Source: Gloeopeniophorella convolvens
Taxonomy: Eukaryota > Basidiomycota > Agaricomycetes > Russulales
Length of the DNA: 64,000 bases
Reading direction: 5' to 3'
Assembly (NCBI GenBank): GCA_022496205.1
Contig: WTXD01000018.1
Location: 62,001-126,000 of the forward strand
Positions 11,036-23,577 of the stretch are shown here, in pieces. How positions within the stretch are numbered: position 1 is the first letter of the stretch; every line of letters starts with the position of its first letter. A model generated the notes under the pieces. It did not search any database. It was not told where the DNA came from and saw only the letters and a program-made list of their open reading frames with translations. The position numbers and the translations under genes were made by a program.

Positions 11036-13640
11036 GCGCAGCGGCGCAGTGCGCCGCAGAGGCAAGCGCGAGAGGAGCGGAAGTCAAAGTCACGCAATCT
11101 TATTCTTTCCCGTCGTGTTTCGTATAGGTTTTCAGCTTGGCGTTGCCAGTTTGGGATGTCGAATCGGGCCTTCGTTGATCGTCTTGGGAGCTTGTTGAAT
11201 GCCCGACGGTAAGCGAGCGGGGTGTGTGTATGACCTGCACGATCGTCGGCCCTCGTGCGCGGAGTCAGTTAGTTTGGGTTGGCTTAAGCTGGATACGCTG
11301 CGCAGAGTCCGTAAGACATGACGACACGGAGGCACACAGACCACGCTTATCGTCCAGGAACATCGGGCGAGTATTGTCTGTACGTTGTGCTTGGTGGCAC
11401 CCGTTGCTGGCAAGAACGCCGTTGCGAGCACGAGGCGGAGGCGGGTAGAAGGTGGAAGGACGATAAGATGCAAAAGCGCCGAGTCGTCCCACCAGGCCCT
11501 ACCCTAGCACGCAATTCTTCTCGCTGCGTCCACACCCCCACGCAGACAACGCACGCATCAAATCGTCAGCGCGCGCGCGCGTACCTGTGATCTTGGGGTG
11601 CACCCTATAAGCTCGACCACCCAACACACGTCCTCGCAGACCGGGTGAACATCCGGGCGACCCACGCTCAGTTCCTGCTTGAGCTCGCTATCGCGGAGAT
11701 AAACACGCGCGAGCGCCTCTCCAGCTTCTAGCCCTCTGTACATCGGCGCGCGCGTCCGACCGGCCCTTCGGAAGCGATACAGCGAGCGAGCGTAGAGATG
11801 GGAACGCGGCGGTGCCAACTGCCAGCGACCCGTGCTACTAGCCCCGGGAGGGCGTGCGATAACGATGGCCCTGCGCACCGCACCCCCGCGCTCAGGTTCG
11901 GACGCGACACGGTGACCGGGTCCGCCGGCCCCCGAACCTGAGCGCGAGCCTGAGTTGAATGGGGGATGAAACGGGGGTGTCGACGGGTGTCGACGGGAGA
12001 GCGTATTTTTTTTTTACTGCGGACGCCCCGACCAGGGCAGGACACCTGCCTGAGGATTACCCCGCTCAACTCGGCAACGCCAGAACAGAACCCAGCCTTC
12101 CCTGTCCGTGGCGTGCACAATTTCTGACATGGGATCAGAAGCGTGTGTGCACACGCACGGCGGAGGAAGGAGCTACCTGCTGCCTTGCGCGAGCGCGCGC
12201 TGGTGCGCTGGTATGGAAGTACGTGCCGAGTGCCGACTTGCTGCAGGCGCGGGCCTATCAGGGTGCAGAGCGGCTTAAGGTGCGCACAGCCCGGATCGGG
12301 GGGGCCTCCAGCGCGTGCAAGGCATATGATTATGCTTCTGTGGGCAAGGCATGCATGCGCGCTCCCACGCACGCCCAGCCGTCGCACGTCGCTCCGCGGA
12401 CAGGCCGCACAGTGAGCGGCGAGCGGCGAGCGGGGATCGCCGCCGACGCATATGGACGGAGCGCCGCCGCCGCTGTCGCGCGAAATCTGCTGGGAGCGAC
12501 GGGGCTGGCAGACAGCCAGGGCACGAGACTGTCGACAGCCGTTGCGACCGTGATTGCGCGAGGAAATGCGGTGGGTGCCTGTGTCGTAAGCACGCAGATA
12601 GGCGTCGAGATTCGCTCGATTCTGCGTGCGTGAGATTGGTCTTGTGGCGAGGCCGGGCGCCGGCATCGATCTCGTAAATGGGCATCAGTGTTGATGTCGG
12701 CGCGGGGACGACGCCCAGGGCAGGGGACGCGCAAAGAGGGACGTAAAGTAAGATCGCGACTGTAATTGAGGACAGCTGCTCGGGACAGGCGAACCTTCCG
12801 GGGCTCGGGGGCGTCGAGGACTTCGGTCCGCGCACCCCTAAGTCTGGGTGGGCGTGTGTGTCACCACCCTGCATCAGCCATCAGTGCAATGATGGTGGTA
12901 TATTCTAGAGGGGGCCACAAGGATGCAAACACATACTGAATGGTACGAACCACAGATAAATCACCTGCAGGGCTGGCGGCCTATCGACTCGGCATTCTCC
13001 TTCAGGGAAAAGTTGCCAGGCGGTAGTTTCCGAGGCTGCGTCTTGTTCCATGCTTGTTGTCTCGAGCGGAGCGTCGCATCAGGTTGCATCCCCGCATGCG
13101 GCGTAAGGGAACGCAGGTGCAAAGATGCTGTGCACAAGGATACTGATGGCCATAACGCCCCTAACCGAATTCGCTTCTGCTCGAGCGCAATTGTCGCGCA
13201 TGGGGTAAGTATCAGCCAACAAGCGAAGGGGTAATGGATTGACTGCACGAGAAATGTTCTGCGACGGCGACGGGGTGCCATGTCTCGGAGTCTTCCGACC
13301 GCCTTTCATTATGCAAGGGGCAGGCGGCGTGTGGGAGCAGCAGCAGAAATGCGAATGAGGAGCAATCGGGGATAGTTATGGAATCGTTCCCGAGAAGATT
13401 ATTTTTACGTGTTGCGAGAGCTCGAGCTTGACACGAGCCTACGAAGCCTTCAAACAACATTGGATATTTGACGCCGCGACTCGCGCGTGTTATTCCCCAC
13501 CACGTGCTGGGACGCGGTGTGTCACGGTCACGTGCTCATGTGACGCGAAGTGCCGCGTCGCGCGTTTTGCCTGGCACTGGCTGCGCGCTAATTACTGTAC
13601 CACCGCGTCTCATCACTCTACGTCTATCCGTCAACCCGTC
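11036..13640. other. No gene assigned; GC-rich with overlapping ORFs
   Basis: 2.6 kb upstream of TOF1. Long ORFs occur on both strands (minus 11728-12666, 312 codons; minus 12275-12874; plus 11959-12633, 224 codons), all overlapping and rich in Arg, Ala, Pro and Cys, which points to chance openness in GC-rich DNA. One minus-strand piece at 11558-11790 (YRGLEAGEALARVYLRDSEL) looks somewhat coding but has no family. A T10 run lies near 12007-12016. I do not support a gene here. Confidence 0.45.
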
Positions 13641-16600
13641 ATGGCGGAAGACGACGTCATCTCTATTTCCTCCGGAGACGAAAAGCAAGATGAATACTCA
13701 CAGAGGCGCGCTATTCTCGAACCGGCGATTCTCAATGTCGTTGATGCACTGGGAGGCTACGAAAACGGCGTATACCGGCTCGGCGACGAGGTGCACGGAT
13801 GTCTGAAGGACCTGAAGAGGTTCTGGAGGAGAGACGATACCGACGACGAGCGCACGGTTGCGCGCATCTTCTGGGCGTGTCGTGTTCTGCCCAACGACCT
13901 TGTCCCTATCATCCTGGAAACCGCGGGCAAGGGCCATGTCGAAGACAAGCGGGCGATCGCGTGCACGGATCTCATCACTGCAATGACATGGCCCATAGAC
14001 CTGGCGGAGGAGCTGAAGGAGCTGGACGAGGAGCTGGATCGCGGTACGGACTACACCCTACTCCTGCAGAGCCATCTTCACTACAAGGCGGCGCTGCTCC
14101 GACCAGAAGTCTTCCAGGCCCTCTTCAGCATCATCCTCCCCTGCCTTGCGCGCAGTCCCAGGACCCGCACGGAGCGCGACGTGCAGGTTATCAACGTCGT
14201 CCTCCACCTCGTGCGGAATCTCGCGTTCATCAAGGACCTTCCCGCCAATGTCCACCTTAGTGCCGATCAGGCCGAGTTTTCGACGCTCCAGAGCAAGCTC
14301 ATCCGCACGCTTTCCGAATCGAACTTTCTGGATCTCCTCCTTACGATGGCATCTAGCGCCGCAAGCGACGTCATGTTCAACAATTGGAACACGCTCGTTC
14401 TTGAGATATTCTACCTCCTGTTCCGGGGTGTCAAGCCCACCGACCTTGTATTGGAGCAAGCTGCCGTGAGTCAGCCTCCCAGAAATCGCGCGATGCCTCC
14501 GCTCACGCTCAGCAGCAAACGAAACAAAACCTGCGACAGTTGCTGTCTTTGGAAGATCAACGTCGGAGAGATTTCGCACGCAAAGCCCCTTCACGGCATT
14601 CACGCTTCGGGACCACTATATCGGTCACTCTGAACCCGAAGAAGGCTGCCGGAACGTCGGGTGTACCTGCCGAGGGTGACGCAGGACCCGCGATGCGTTC
14701 CGATTCGCCCGCCGCATCCTCATCGCAGCCCCTCGTGCTTCATCGCCAGCAGGCCCTCAGCAAGGAGTCCGGCGTCGTCATCGATCTTCTCAAGCGACAA
14801 AAGAAGCAAAAGGGCAAGAAGGAAGACGAGCTCGGACGCCACGACAACTTGACGCCCGAGGCGAGAACGATCCTGCGCGGACTCGCGCGCACGTTCATCG
14901 AATCGTGCTTCAACCGTAAGTGCGCAGTCCCTGTGGCCCCGACCTGCCTTACGGAGCCGCTGCCGTTGACACACCCACGCGTGCTTGTACAGCATTCCTC
15001 GCGTCGTTACTCAAGGACATCCGTTCGGAGCGCCCGAAGGTCACCGAGAAGGACAACCTGCGCCTGCTATTCGTCACAAAATGGTTCCTCGAGCACTTCC
15101 TCGCCGTGCGCGCGCAGGAGAAAGGCGTGGGGTCATGGGCCTTCGGGCTCGTAGGGGCGGTCATCGAGCGCAGCTGGATCGTATGGGTGCTCAAGCGTAT
15201 GAACGGCGCCGTCGAGGAGAAGGTGCGCGCGCGCCCCACCTGCGTCATCGCGGCTGTCACTCACTGATCGCTATCGCGCGCTGCCTGTTGTGTGCTGGCA
15301 GCCCAAGCTATGGACCGAGCTGCAGGCTGGCATTGAGTGCCTGACGCAGCTGCTCGCGCTCTTGGAGGCCATGGCCTCCGCGGGCGCGAGCGACGCCGCA
15401 CACGCAGAACTGCACGACGCGGCGGACCTGCTCCAGCAGCAGCTCGTCTACAACGGACAGGTGCTCGACGCCGCACTCGACGGACTTCGCGTGTACAAGG
15501 ACGGCACGCAGTCTCTCACGTTCCTGCACGCCAGCGTGCATCTAGCCTACGCTCTCATGCGCATGCTGGAGAAGTGGGCCAAGGCCAAGGGCGACGGCGC
15601 GTACGTACGCAAACGAGCGAAGCCCAGGCGAAAGCGGCGGGCCCAGAGTGCGTTCGGCGCTATACCACGTTCATGCAGGGAGGGCTGACTTCCCGGAATA
15701 GCACGCGGTGCGGAGGGTCCGGATGGTGTGCCCGACATGGAGGAAGAAGAGGTGCCAACGCAGGAAGACAATGACGTGATCGAAGAGACGATGTTCACCT
15801 TTGAGAGCTTTGAGCTGGTGAGACCACCGAGTCGAGGCGCCCACTGCGCGCGTTCGGCCCGGGACTGACCGAACCCCAGAAATTCGCCAACTCGGACATC
15901 ACACACTCACTGTTGACATATCTCGCGCGGTACAAGGACTTCAGCTCGCCCGAGGAGATGAAGCGCGTGGTAAGCCTGCTGCATCGGCAGGCCGTGCGCG
16001 CGAAGGCGGAGGGTCTGCTATTCCAGGTGAGCGCCACACACGACTGGCTCTGCGCAGATGCTGATATGCAGCCAGGTCTCCACACTGCACCTATTCAAAT
16101 CCATTCTTGCGGATCAAAAGTCATTCCCCAAGGATCAGCCGTACAAAGATCTCGTAGCGCTGATCAACTACGTACTCCGTCAATTCTTCAAGGCCGTGGA
16201 AGCGGACTCGTTCGTACTCATAGAGGTAGATCTCCTGGTTTCACCACCCTCGGGTCGCATCCGAATTCATGTGTACAGGCATTCTTCCCGAAGACCCGAG
16301 GCCAGTGGAAGAAGCTGTCCAGCTGGGAACCGGAAACAAAGAGCAAGAGCGCTGGATCAGCTATTGACGACACGCGATTCCCGCCGGATGTCCAAGTGAA
16401 GAAAGGCTTCTCGTGGAGTGAGCAGCTTGGAATTGCTATGGCCGCACTCCAGGAGGCAGGCCAGGGCAAGCTGATCGAGTGGGTAAAGGAGGTTCGTCGC
16501 CCAGCACGGAACTCGGGACGAGCGATGACTAATGCATCCGTAAAGGTCCTGAACGCCGTGATTGCGCAGAGACAGCGCATCATTGAGCAGACAGACGGCT

Positions 16601-17795
16601 CTGGAGCGCAAGACAACGCCTCAGACGAGGAGGACGAGCCCCTTGACGATGAAGCCATCAAAGCTAAGCTAGCGGCAAAGGAGCCCTCCGACGAGGCGCT
16701 TGCAAAGATAACGGACTACGGTGCGAGCCGAGCACCGCCTCTAGCCGCACAATTGACTGATCGTGGTTCTCCTGCAGCCATTCTATACATCAACGATGCA
16801 CAGGCAGAGGCGGCCACGAGAAACCCGCAACTGAAACTGATGTTTCGGCTAGCTCATTTCAGCCTCCAGGACGAAGGTGCGCAGCGTGCGGTGCGCGCGC
16901 TTGCGCGCCGCATCGACGCCTCGCTAACCGGGCGGCGAAATGTATCTCAGATGCAGACGAGCTCGAGTGGTTCATCCCCGCGGGGACCAAGCTCGACGCG
17001 TTGCGGCAATCCCTGGCAGTCATCGAGCAATTCGAAAAGTCGCCGCTCGATCTACAGGGGAAACGCGCTGCACAGCTACTCCACAAGCGCCGCCGGCGCC
17101 GGCGCCGACGCGCGGCGAGCCCAGGCTCGGACGCGGACGACAGCGACATGGAGGCCGCGCCGCGCCGCGCCCGCAAGGCGCGCGAGAAGGAGACGTACAA
17201 ATCGGCGCAGTTCATCGAGGATTCCGACGAGGAGTTCGGGCGCGACATTGACGACTTTTTCGCGCGCGAGGCTGCGCTGCGCGAGCGCACCGCGCTCGCG
17301 GCGGTCGACAGCGCGCTGGGCATCGGCACTATGCGATCCACGGGCACCAAGAAACGCAGGCTCAAGCCCGATGGCGCGCGGGGCGCACGCACCACTAAGC
17401 GCAGGAAGGGCACAGGCACATCCACACCCGTCGGTAGCGACGCGGACGAGGCACGCGCCGAGGAGGATCGGGGTGGTGAGGATAGCGACGCGGGCTCAGG
17501 TTCTGGATCGCCTGCGCAAGAGCACCCGGCGGCGCCGAGGGCTCGCCCAAGGCCGCGTCCGCGCTACCGCGGGGCACCTGGCGACTCACCACCTACTTCC
17601 GCGCGGAGCCCAGGCGACCCCGTGGAACAGGAGGACGATACGGGCGACGCGCACGACGGCGCCACGGGCGACGCTGCCCCAGCCCTTGCGTCGCCGCGCG
17701 CGTCTGACGACGAGGATGCGAGGGAGGCCTCTGGCGCCCCTCTCGGGGGCACGCACCGGAAGGCCCGATTGGTCGTTTCTGATGAGGACGAGTGA
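13641..17795 (+). CDS. TOF1: Replication fork protection protein TOF1/Swi1 (Timeless family)
   Basis: Nuclear protein that, with Csm3/Tipin, steadies stalled replication forks and supports the checkpoint. The start MAEDDVISISSGDEKQ leads into the Timeless N-terminal domain in one long exon (13641-14465): YRLGDEVHGCLKDLKRFWRR, RVINVV-like helices (VQVINVVLHLVRNLAFIKDL), and NNWNTLVLEIFYLLFRGVKP. After the first intron come NLRQLLSLEDQRRRDFARK, SRHSRFGTTISV and later helical exons (LRLLFVTKWFLEHFLAVRAQ; MFTFESFELKFANSDITHSL; LLTYLARYKDFSSPEEMKRV). The C-terminal third is acidic and basic low-complexity sequence with FIEDSDEEFGRDIDDFF, ending VVSDEDE-stop at 17793-17795. About 1,200 residues over about ten exons, normal for the family. 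Start choice is supported by the acidic N-terminus typical of Tof1. Confidence 0.92.
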
Positions 17796-20028
17796 GCCGA
17801 AGTGAGCCGAAAGGCGCGCGTCGGGCGGGGGGGGGGGGACGCGTCCACTCCGCGCGCGCAGGCGGCGGACGGTCGGATTCGCTGAGTAGCAGATGTGTAT
17901 TTCGGCGCAGCTTCCGCTGGCATCGGGTGGGCGAATCGAGGGGGGGCGATTCGATGATGCAGATGGTGATGGGCGAGGCACGCTCGGGCGAACGCGCGCC
18001 CAGGGATGGTATGGCGTGGCATGGCTTTAGCATTGCGGACGCAGCGCAGCCGCTCGGGAGTCTAGAGGCTGATGCGAAGCATAATAGCGGGCGCGTGTTT
18101 GTTGGCGGTGGCCAATAGGAGATGCGGAGTCGGCGAAAGGCGTCGAGTAAGTCGACCCGAACAGACCCCGGACGGTGCCCCCTTGCGGCATTTGCCTGCG
18201 CGGATGGCGGCGCCAAGGGGACTATAGTCGCGTTGTCATTGTGCTGGTGCAGGCTTGTCGATGTGTTGGTGCATAGCAATCTGATTGCAAGTGTGCGCTT
18301 GAATGCAAGCTGGGTGCGCGCAGGCCACACCTTGGCCGCGCGCAGACTCGTAGGACAGTTGGCGTAAGAGAAGGCGAGTTGACGGCAAACTGGAGTATTG
18401 GTGGAGAGCAGTGTAAGAAGGATGGAGGAAGGATGTGCGTGAAGCCAAAGTGTCGAAACCAAATTTCCTACTGGGGAAAACGAGGATCAGGTGAAATAAG
18501 ACGGAGGACTGATGGAATCGTGACATGCGACAACCGGGATTTGCCGGGCTGGAGCAATCCCCGCGAGCAGACTGAATGAGTCCGGCAAGCTTCCGGGCGC
18601 AATGCAACTCGTCTGGGAATCTCACCCGCGGGAACTCGCTCGAATCTGAACCCCCTCTCCCCGTTTTTCCTCAGCAGATTCAGGCAACTCGATCTCGCCA
18701 GTCCCTCCTTCCAAGTCGCCGTCGGTCCAATATGGATAAACCCCGAGCGAGTTCGGCGCTGCCTCCTGCACCAGCGCACCGATCGGACTTCGGCCCTTGC
18801 GCTCTACGCCCCAGCGCGGGGGGGCTGCCTCGCCGCCGCTGCTACTGCCTCCTGCCACCGCTCTCCGGACTCGGGCGCAATGGCCATCATCGAGACACAC
18901 AATGATATCATCGAGCGACGAAACACAGTTTGTTAGAGAAGAAGACTGCCTCGCGCATGGATGCCGGGAAGCAGGCCCTACGCGCTCACGTCAAAACCCA
19001 AAGAACGACACGCGTCAATGCGCGAGGCTGATAAGGACGTGCACGTAAATACGTATGAGGGTGTCCAGGCGCAAAGAAGCACTGTGGGCAAGGAAAGGGA
19101 ATGAGGCAGATAAAGCCTAGGACATGACATTCAGGCGAGGTCGCCGCAGCGGACGCTCAGCTGACGGCGGCATTGCGCGACGCGGAAGAATAAGGCAGGT
19201 GCGAGCCAACAGGGAGCATCGCTCGTGAGCTGCCGAGAAGCCTAGCGCTCAGGGGAACAAAGATCTCGGACTGAAAGTGGCGTACAGCGGACGCCTGGAA
19301 GGAGGGCCCGGTCTTGTCAGGATCTGGCGAGTCGTTACCACACGGCTGGCGGGCGTGATGGGAGCAGCGCTCCATTGGCCCGAAGGTCCTGGCTCAGCCA
19401 AGTCTCGATAATTCATAATCGTAATCCACGGGCGAACATGTGGAGGGCCATCCGTGATGCGAATGAAGCACCAGTCAAGATGCATCTAATTGGGGCGACG
19501 CCTGAGGCGCAAGGCACGGTGGATCAAACTTGACTCGCAAACGTCTACGGATGGCAGGAAGTTGGGCAGCGCCGCCGACTTGCGGGATATTAGGGCGCAC
19601 CGACTGACGCAGCCAGGTCGAGGGTGGACATGGGGCACGCTGGCAGAGGGAGGCCGCGGCGGAAGGGGGAAAGTCATTGACGCAGTCCATTGATTGAGTG
19701 GGACGCTGAATGAAGAAGGTCGGAAGCATTTGAAGGGGGGGGCCAATTTGCCACGAGCGACAAGGACTAAAGAAAGTCGATTCGGCTGACAAAAGCGAGC
19801 GACAACGCCGGTTGCATGCACTGGTCCGCAGATTTGGTAGGAATTCCGACCGAGATCTCGGTAGAGATCTCGACCCAGTAAACCTCTCCCCCTTCTGGAG
19901 CGTCCACCACTTTATAAAATGCCGCCCTGTTCTTCCGCTACTATTCCATCCCCGTCCTCTCCAGAGCCTCGCTTCGCACCGTCTCCACCGTCAAGCCCAC
20001 ATCCCACTTCCTACTACTGGTACGCGAC
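17796..20028. other. No gene assigned; G12 run and bZIP promoter
   Basis: 2.2 kb between TOF1 and the bZIP gene. A G12 homopolymer (17827-17838) sits just after the TOF1 stop. A 289-codon minus-strand ORF (17593-18462) runs antisense into TOF1 and looks like a shadow. The last 120 nt is the leader of the bZIP gene with a TATA box. Nothing else is supported. Confidence 0.5.
19913..19919 (+). promoter_or_regulatory. TATA box of the bZIP gene
   Basis: TATAAAA 110 nt upstream of the chosen ATG at 20029, followed by a CT-rich leader. It supports starting the bZIP protein at 20029, although an ATG at 19919 overlaps the TATA box itself and is therefore unlikely to be used. Confidence 0.55.
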
Positions 20029-21262
20029 ATGGCTCAGGCTGCAACCGCTACACAACCCGGCTCCTCCCCTACCGATTCTCGCCCCGAGCGAAGTCGTAAT
20101 GCGAAGGCACAAGCCCGGCATCGCGCAAAGCGAAAGGCCTACATCGAGCAGGTGTGTCATGCCAACACTAACCACCAAGCGACCCCTGGCTCACTCTCGT
20201 AACCAGCTCGAGCAAACAGTGACCAAGCTGCAAACCGCCCTCGCGCTGTCACCCGAACAAGTCGCAGCACTGCCACCACCCACGGTCCGCATCCGCCAGC
20301 TCGAGCAAGAAAACTCCAAGCTGCTCCGCGAAAACGATGAGCTCCGCCGCCAACTACATATGCAAAGCCGGCGGCCGTCGCTCATGTCGGATCCACATTT
20401 CGACATTGGTCGCCGCACCTCCTTCCAGTCGTCGATTTCGAGCGACTACCCGGATCGGGATCTCAAGCGGCGACGCATGTCGCAAAGCGTCGACGAAGTG
20501 TATCTTGTAGGTCCACGTTTTATTTCCAAGCCGGCGGCGAGCTCGGATCGTCTGACATGTCCACAGAGCCCCAGTGAGACTCCGAGCCCTCCCACGACAG
20601 AGGCCCTCGCACGTCCCACGAACTTTTCGCCACCACCACTCTCACACGGCTACCTGCCGTCGTCGAGCAACACATCTGCCTACTCGAGCCCCGGCTTGAA
20701 CCCATCAAATTCTCTCCTGCCGTCGGGGCTGCAGGGCGGGCCTCTGAGCTACCAGCTTCCTGCTGTGAACACACCGAGCTCGGCGTCGACGCCGACGTCA
20801 TACTCGGCAAGTACACATTTCCTCCACGGCCGGTTGAGCTCCTAGCGAGACTGTGCGCCTTATCAGAGCTCTGGATCCTAGTGACGTTCGTCGTCGACAG
20901 CAGCCCGGACATGAACACCCGTCTCACTCGCTGGTTGGTGGGCACGGGCTGTCATCGTCACGGTCCTTGCAATCTGGGATGCACTCTGGGAGTCACGGAG
21001 TGGGTTTGTCTGGGGCGTCGCAATACCACTCGTCTGCGACATACGACGGAGTAAAAGTAGAGGAAGACTACATGGTAAGCCTCTCTATCGTTCTACGATG
21101 GTGTGGCAGCGAAGTTTCTGACCAACGATGAAGCAGTCGCCGGCGCAGGAATCGTCTGCGAACCTGTCATATTCTTCCGTCCACTCGTTTTCCAACTCGC
21201 ATCCGGCCGAGCTGAGCTCGTGGCACAGCTATTCTGCAGATCGCACCCAGATCCATCCCTAG
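20029..21262 (+). CDS. bZIP transcription factor
   Basis: The start MAQAATATQPGSSPTDSRPE leads straight into a basic region ERSRNAKAQARHRAKRKAYI with the N-x7-R signature (N in RNAKAQ, R in HRAK). An intron (about 20153-20208) falls exactly at the basic/zipper border, after EQ. The zipper follows: LEQTVTKLQTALAL and, after a Pro-containing break, IRQLEQENSKLLRENDELRR with leucines spaced by seven. The rest is Ser/Pro/Gly-rich (SPPLS, SSSNTSAYSSPGLN), likely an activation or docking region, ending with HSFSNSHPAELSSWHSYSAD in the last exon, stop at 21260-21262. About 340 residues. Target genes cannot be told from the sequence. Confidence 0.88.
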
Positions 21263-23577
21263 ATTTTGCCCGGCGTTGCCCGCATCTGCCCGACGGAGCG
21301 CCCGCCCTGTTGCTTAGAATGGGACGTTCCTCTGACGCCATCTCCTCGGTACCGCTTGTGTGCTCTGTTTGTCCGTCGTCGCTGTCGCATTTTTACTTTT
21401 GTGTATATCTCTATTGCTCCATTGTCACCCATTTCTGTAACAATATCAGCCTATTCAGGAACACCGTGATGCCATTGGCCCCCGCGCGACCCTGCACCTC
21501 CGCCCGCCGCGCATGTTCCCGAACCAATTGTCAGCTTCTCGACCGCTTCCCCCATCCGCCGTTCCCGTGCATCCTTCCGAGGATCAAGGCGACCCGTGAG
21601 CGACCCAGCCTTGCCTGTTTCTACAATCTTTTTCTTGCGCGTCTCAGCCTCGCTTGACCACCACCGACCGTGCGGCACCGCCAGAACATCCCCCCGAGTA
21701 GAGTATAGTCTGTATCTGTCTGCAAGACCCGTGGCGTGTGTGAACAAATCCACCTGGCGCAGCTCCAGTCGCGCACTTCCCCGTCGCCGCCCTGTGCGCG
21801 CTTGGTGCTGCTCAGGGCGCATCTGCGCCGCGGCGCATTCCGTCGGGCGTCCGTGCGCTGTGTAGCGGGTGGCGCGCGCCCGCTCACGCGCCCCGCAATC
21901 AATGGGGCCCGCTGCTTTTTCGGGCGGCCCATCTGCACACATGCGCGCAAGAAGCACGGCGGGCCTACAGTTACAGTCCTTGTCCCCCAACCTGTCTGAC
22001 CCCCGGCCGGCGCCAGCCCCCACGTCCCCCGGCACCCCAGCCCGGGCTTCCACCGCTGAATCCGAGCGCGGCTCTGCGGGCCACGCCGCCGGATAAGGTG
22101 TGCCCTCGGATCTGCGGGACGGACAGCTGCGTGCCAGTAGCGGTCCCCCCAAGCACTGGCAATGCTCCGAAACACCTGCCAGCGCCCGCGCAGACGGGCA
22201 TTGAGGAAGCGAAACACGTCGTGCCGCCGGTGAGCGCTGCGCTGCAGGGTCGCCCGCGGCGGACGGTGCATCTCCAGGCCCGTGCGTCGCGCACGAGCGC
22301 GCGTGCGGCTGAGCCTGGTCTGGCCCCAACGGGCAATCCAAGGAAGGCGCAGAACCCCGCACGCGCACGACGTCGTCCCCCGGAGGGCGGCTTCCGAGCG
22401 CGCGACGCCGCGAGGCAGTTAAGTCGGCCATCATGACGCGCGCCGCGCGTGGGCCCTTCTTATCTTCTGTGCCCCGCAGGAGGAGGAGGAGCAGCAGCCT
22501 CTCTGCCCGAACGGACGCGAAGTCGAAGGACGGCCAGGATGGCGCTCAGTCGGAGCGAGCGGGGGCAGCTGCAGCGCACCCTGGTTCAATTCTGCTGCTT
22601 CTGCCATCCGCTTCTCGAGCCGCGCCTAATGCGTTGCGAGCGGTTCCCAAGCGGACTCCGCTTGCGCGACGCCTGCCCGCGATCGCCCGCCCGTGCGCAT
22701 GTGCACGACCGGTGACCATGCCAGCCGCTGGCGTGACTGCGGGCACTACTATCGGGGCACTACGTCAGCCTGGAGCTGGCCTGACCCATCCAGCCCGCCC
22801 GCGTCGCCCGCTATCAACGTCCTACGCCCACGCCACTCGGCCGCCGTTGCTGTAGTGGAGCCCTGTCTGGACCGTCGAGTTGACACCATGTTGCCCGGCA
22901 ACCACTCGAGCCCGGGGGTGCCAGCGCACGACCGCCGCTCGGACCCTCCCCACCCGCGGCGGCCAAACGTCCTCGCGCAGCCGCTAGCGCAGCCCCAGGC
23001 GACGCGCGGGGGGACACGGGGCCACCTGCCCTGAGCAGGATCGCTGAGTGCCGCGGGCATCTGATTGGGCTGGGCTGGGTCCTGATCGGTGCGCAGGGCA
23101 GTGTGTGTGCATGTGTGCGTGTCCAGTGCTGTGATGCATAATGCAGGACCCCCTCGTCATAGCGCTGCCGTAAAGACCAGCAGGCGGTGCGTGTTCTGCG
23201 TTCTGCGGGTCAATCAGGCCGCGCAGCTGGGCGGTGGTGGGAACGGCCAGCACCCCGGCGCTCGTTTGTGCCTCCTTTCCAACTCGGGCATTGAGCTTAG
23301 ATTGTGGGTGCGCACGTGACGCGTTCGACGTGTCTCAACTGCGGCCTGTTTGCGATTGTGGCATGTCTGCAGCGTCGAGAGACACAGTGACAAAAGTAAA
23401 TACAATGTGTCTCAGTACAGATTGTGGGTTTGTGGCAGAGAGAAATGCATAATAATATGAGCGCGCCGCACCATCTCTCCCCCGCTTCCTCCGAATCGCA
23501 TCACCCTCGTCGGGCAACAGTGTGGGCAGGCCCACACACAAAATTCCTAACGGTCGCACTCGCATCCGAAAACACCA
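21263..23577. other. No gene assigned; GC-rich with a 327-codon minus ORF
   Basis: A minus-strand ORF at 21451-22434 (MMADLTASRRRALGSRPPGD...) is open for 327 codons, and its last part (LDPRKDARERRMGEAVEKL) looks slightly coding. It is otherwise Arg/Ala/Gly/Pro-rich, has no motif, and is overlapped by plus-strand ORFs of similar quality. It could be a hypothetical protein but I give it little weight. The end of this stretch is the leader of the transaldolase-like gene. Confidence 0.3.

Noticed and set aside
11728..12874. Long minus-strand ORFs (312 and 199 codons) upstream of TOF1
   Set aside because: Arg/Ala/Pro/Cys-rich, mutually overlapping in several frames, with no motif; chance ORFs in GC-rich DNA are the simpler reading.
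17593..18462. 289-codon minus-strand ORF at the TOF1 3' end
   Set aside because: Overlaps the low-complexity TOF1 tail in antisense and continues into a gap with a G12 run; no protein-like features.
21451..22434. 327-codon minus-strand ORF between the bZIP and transaldolase-like genes
   Set aside because: No domain, biased composition and equally long competing ORFs on the other strand; noted only as a weak possibility in the feature list.
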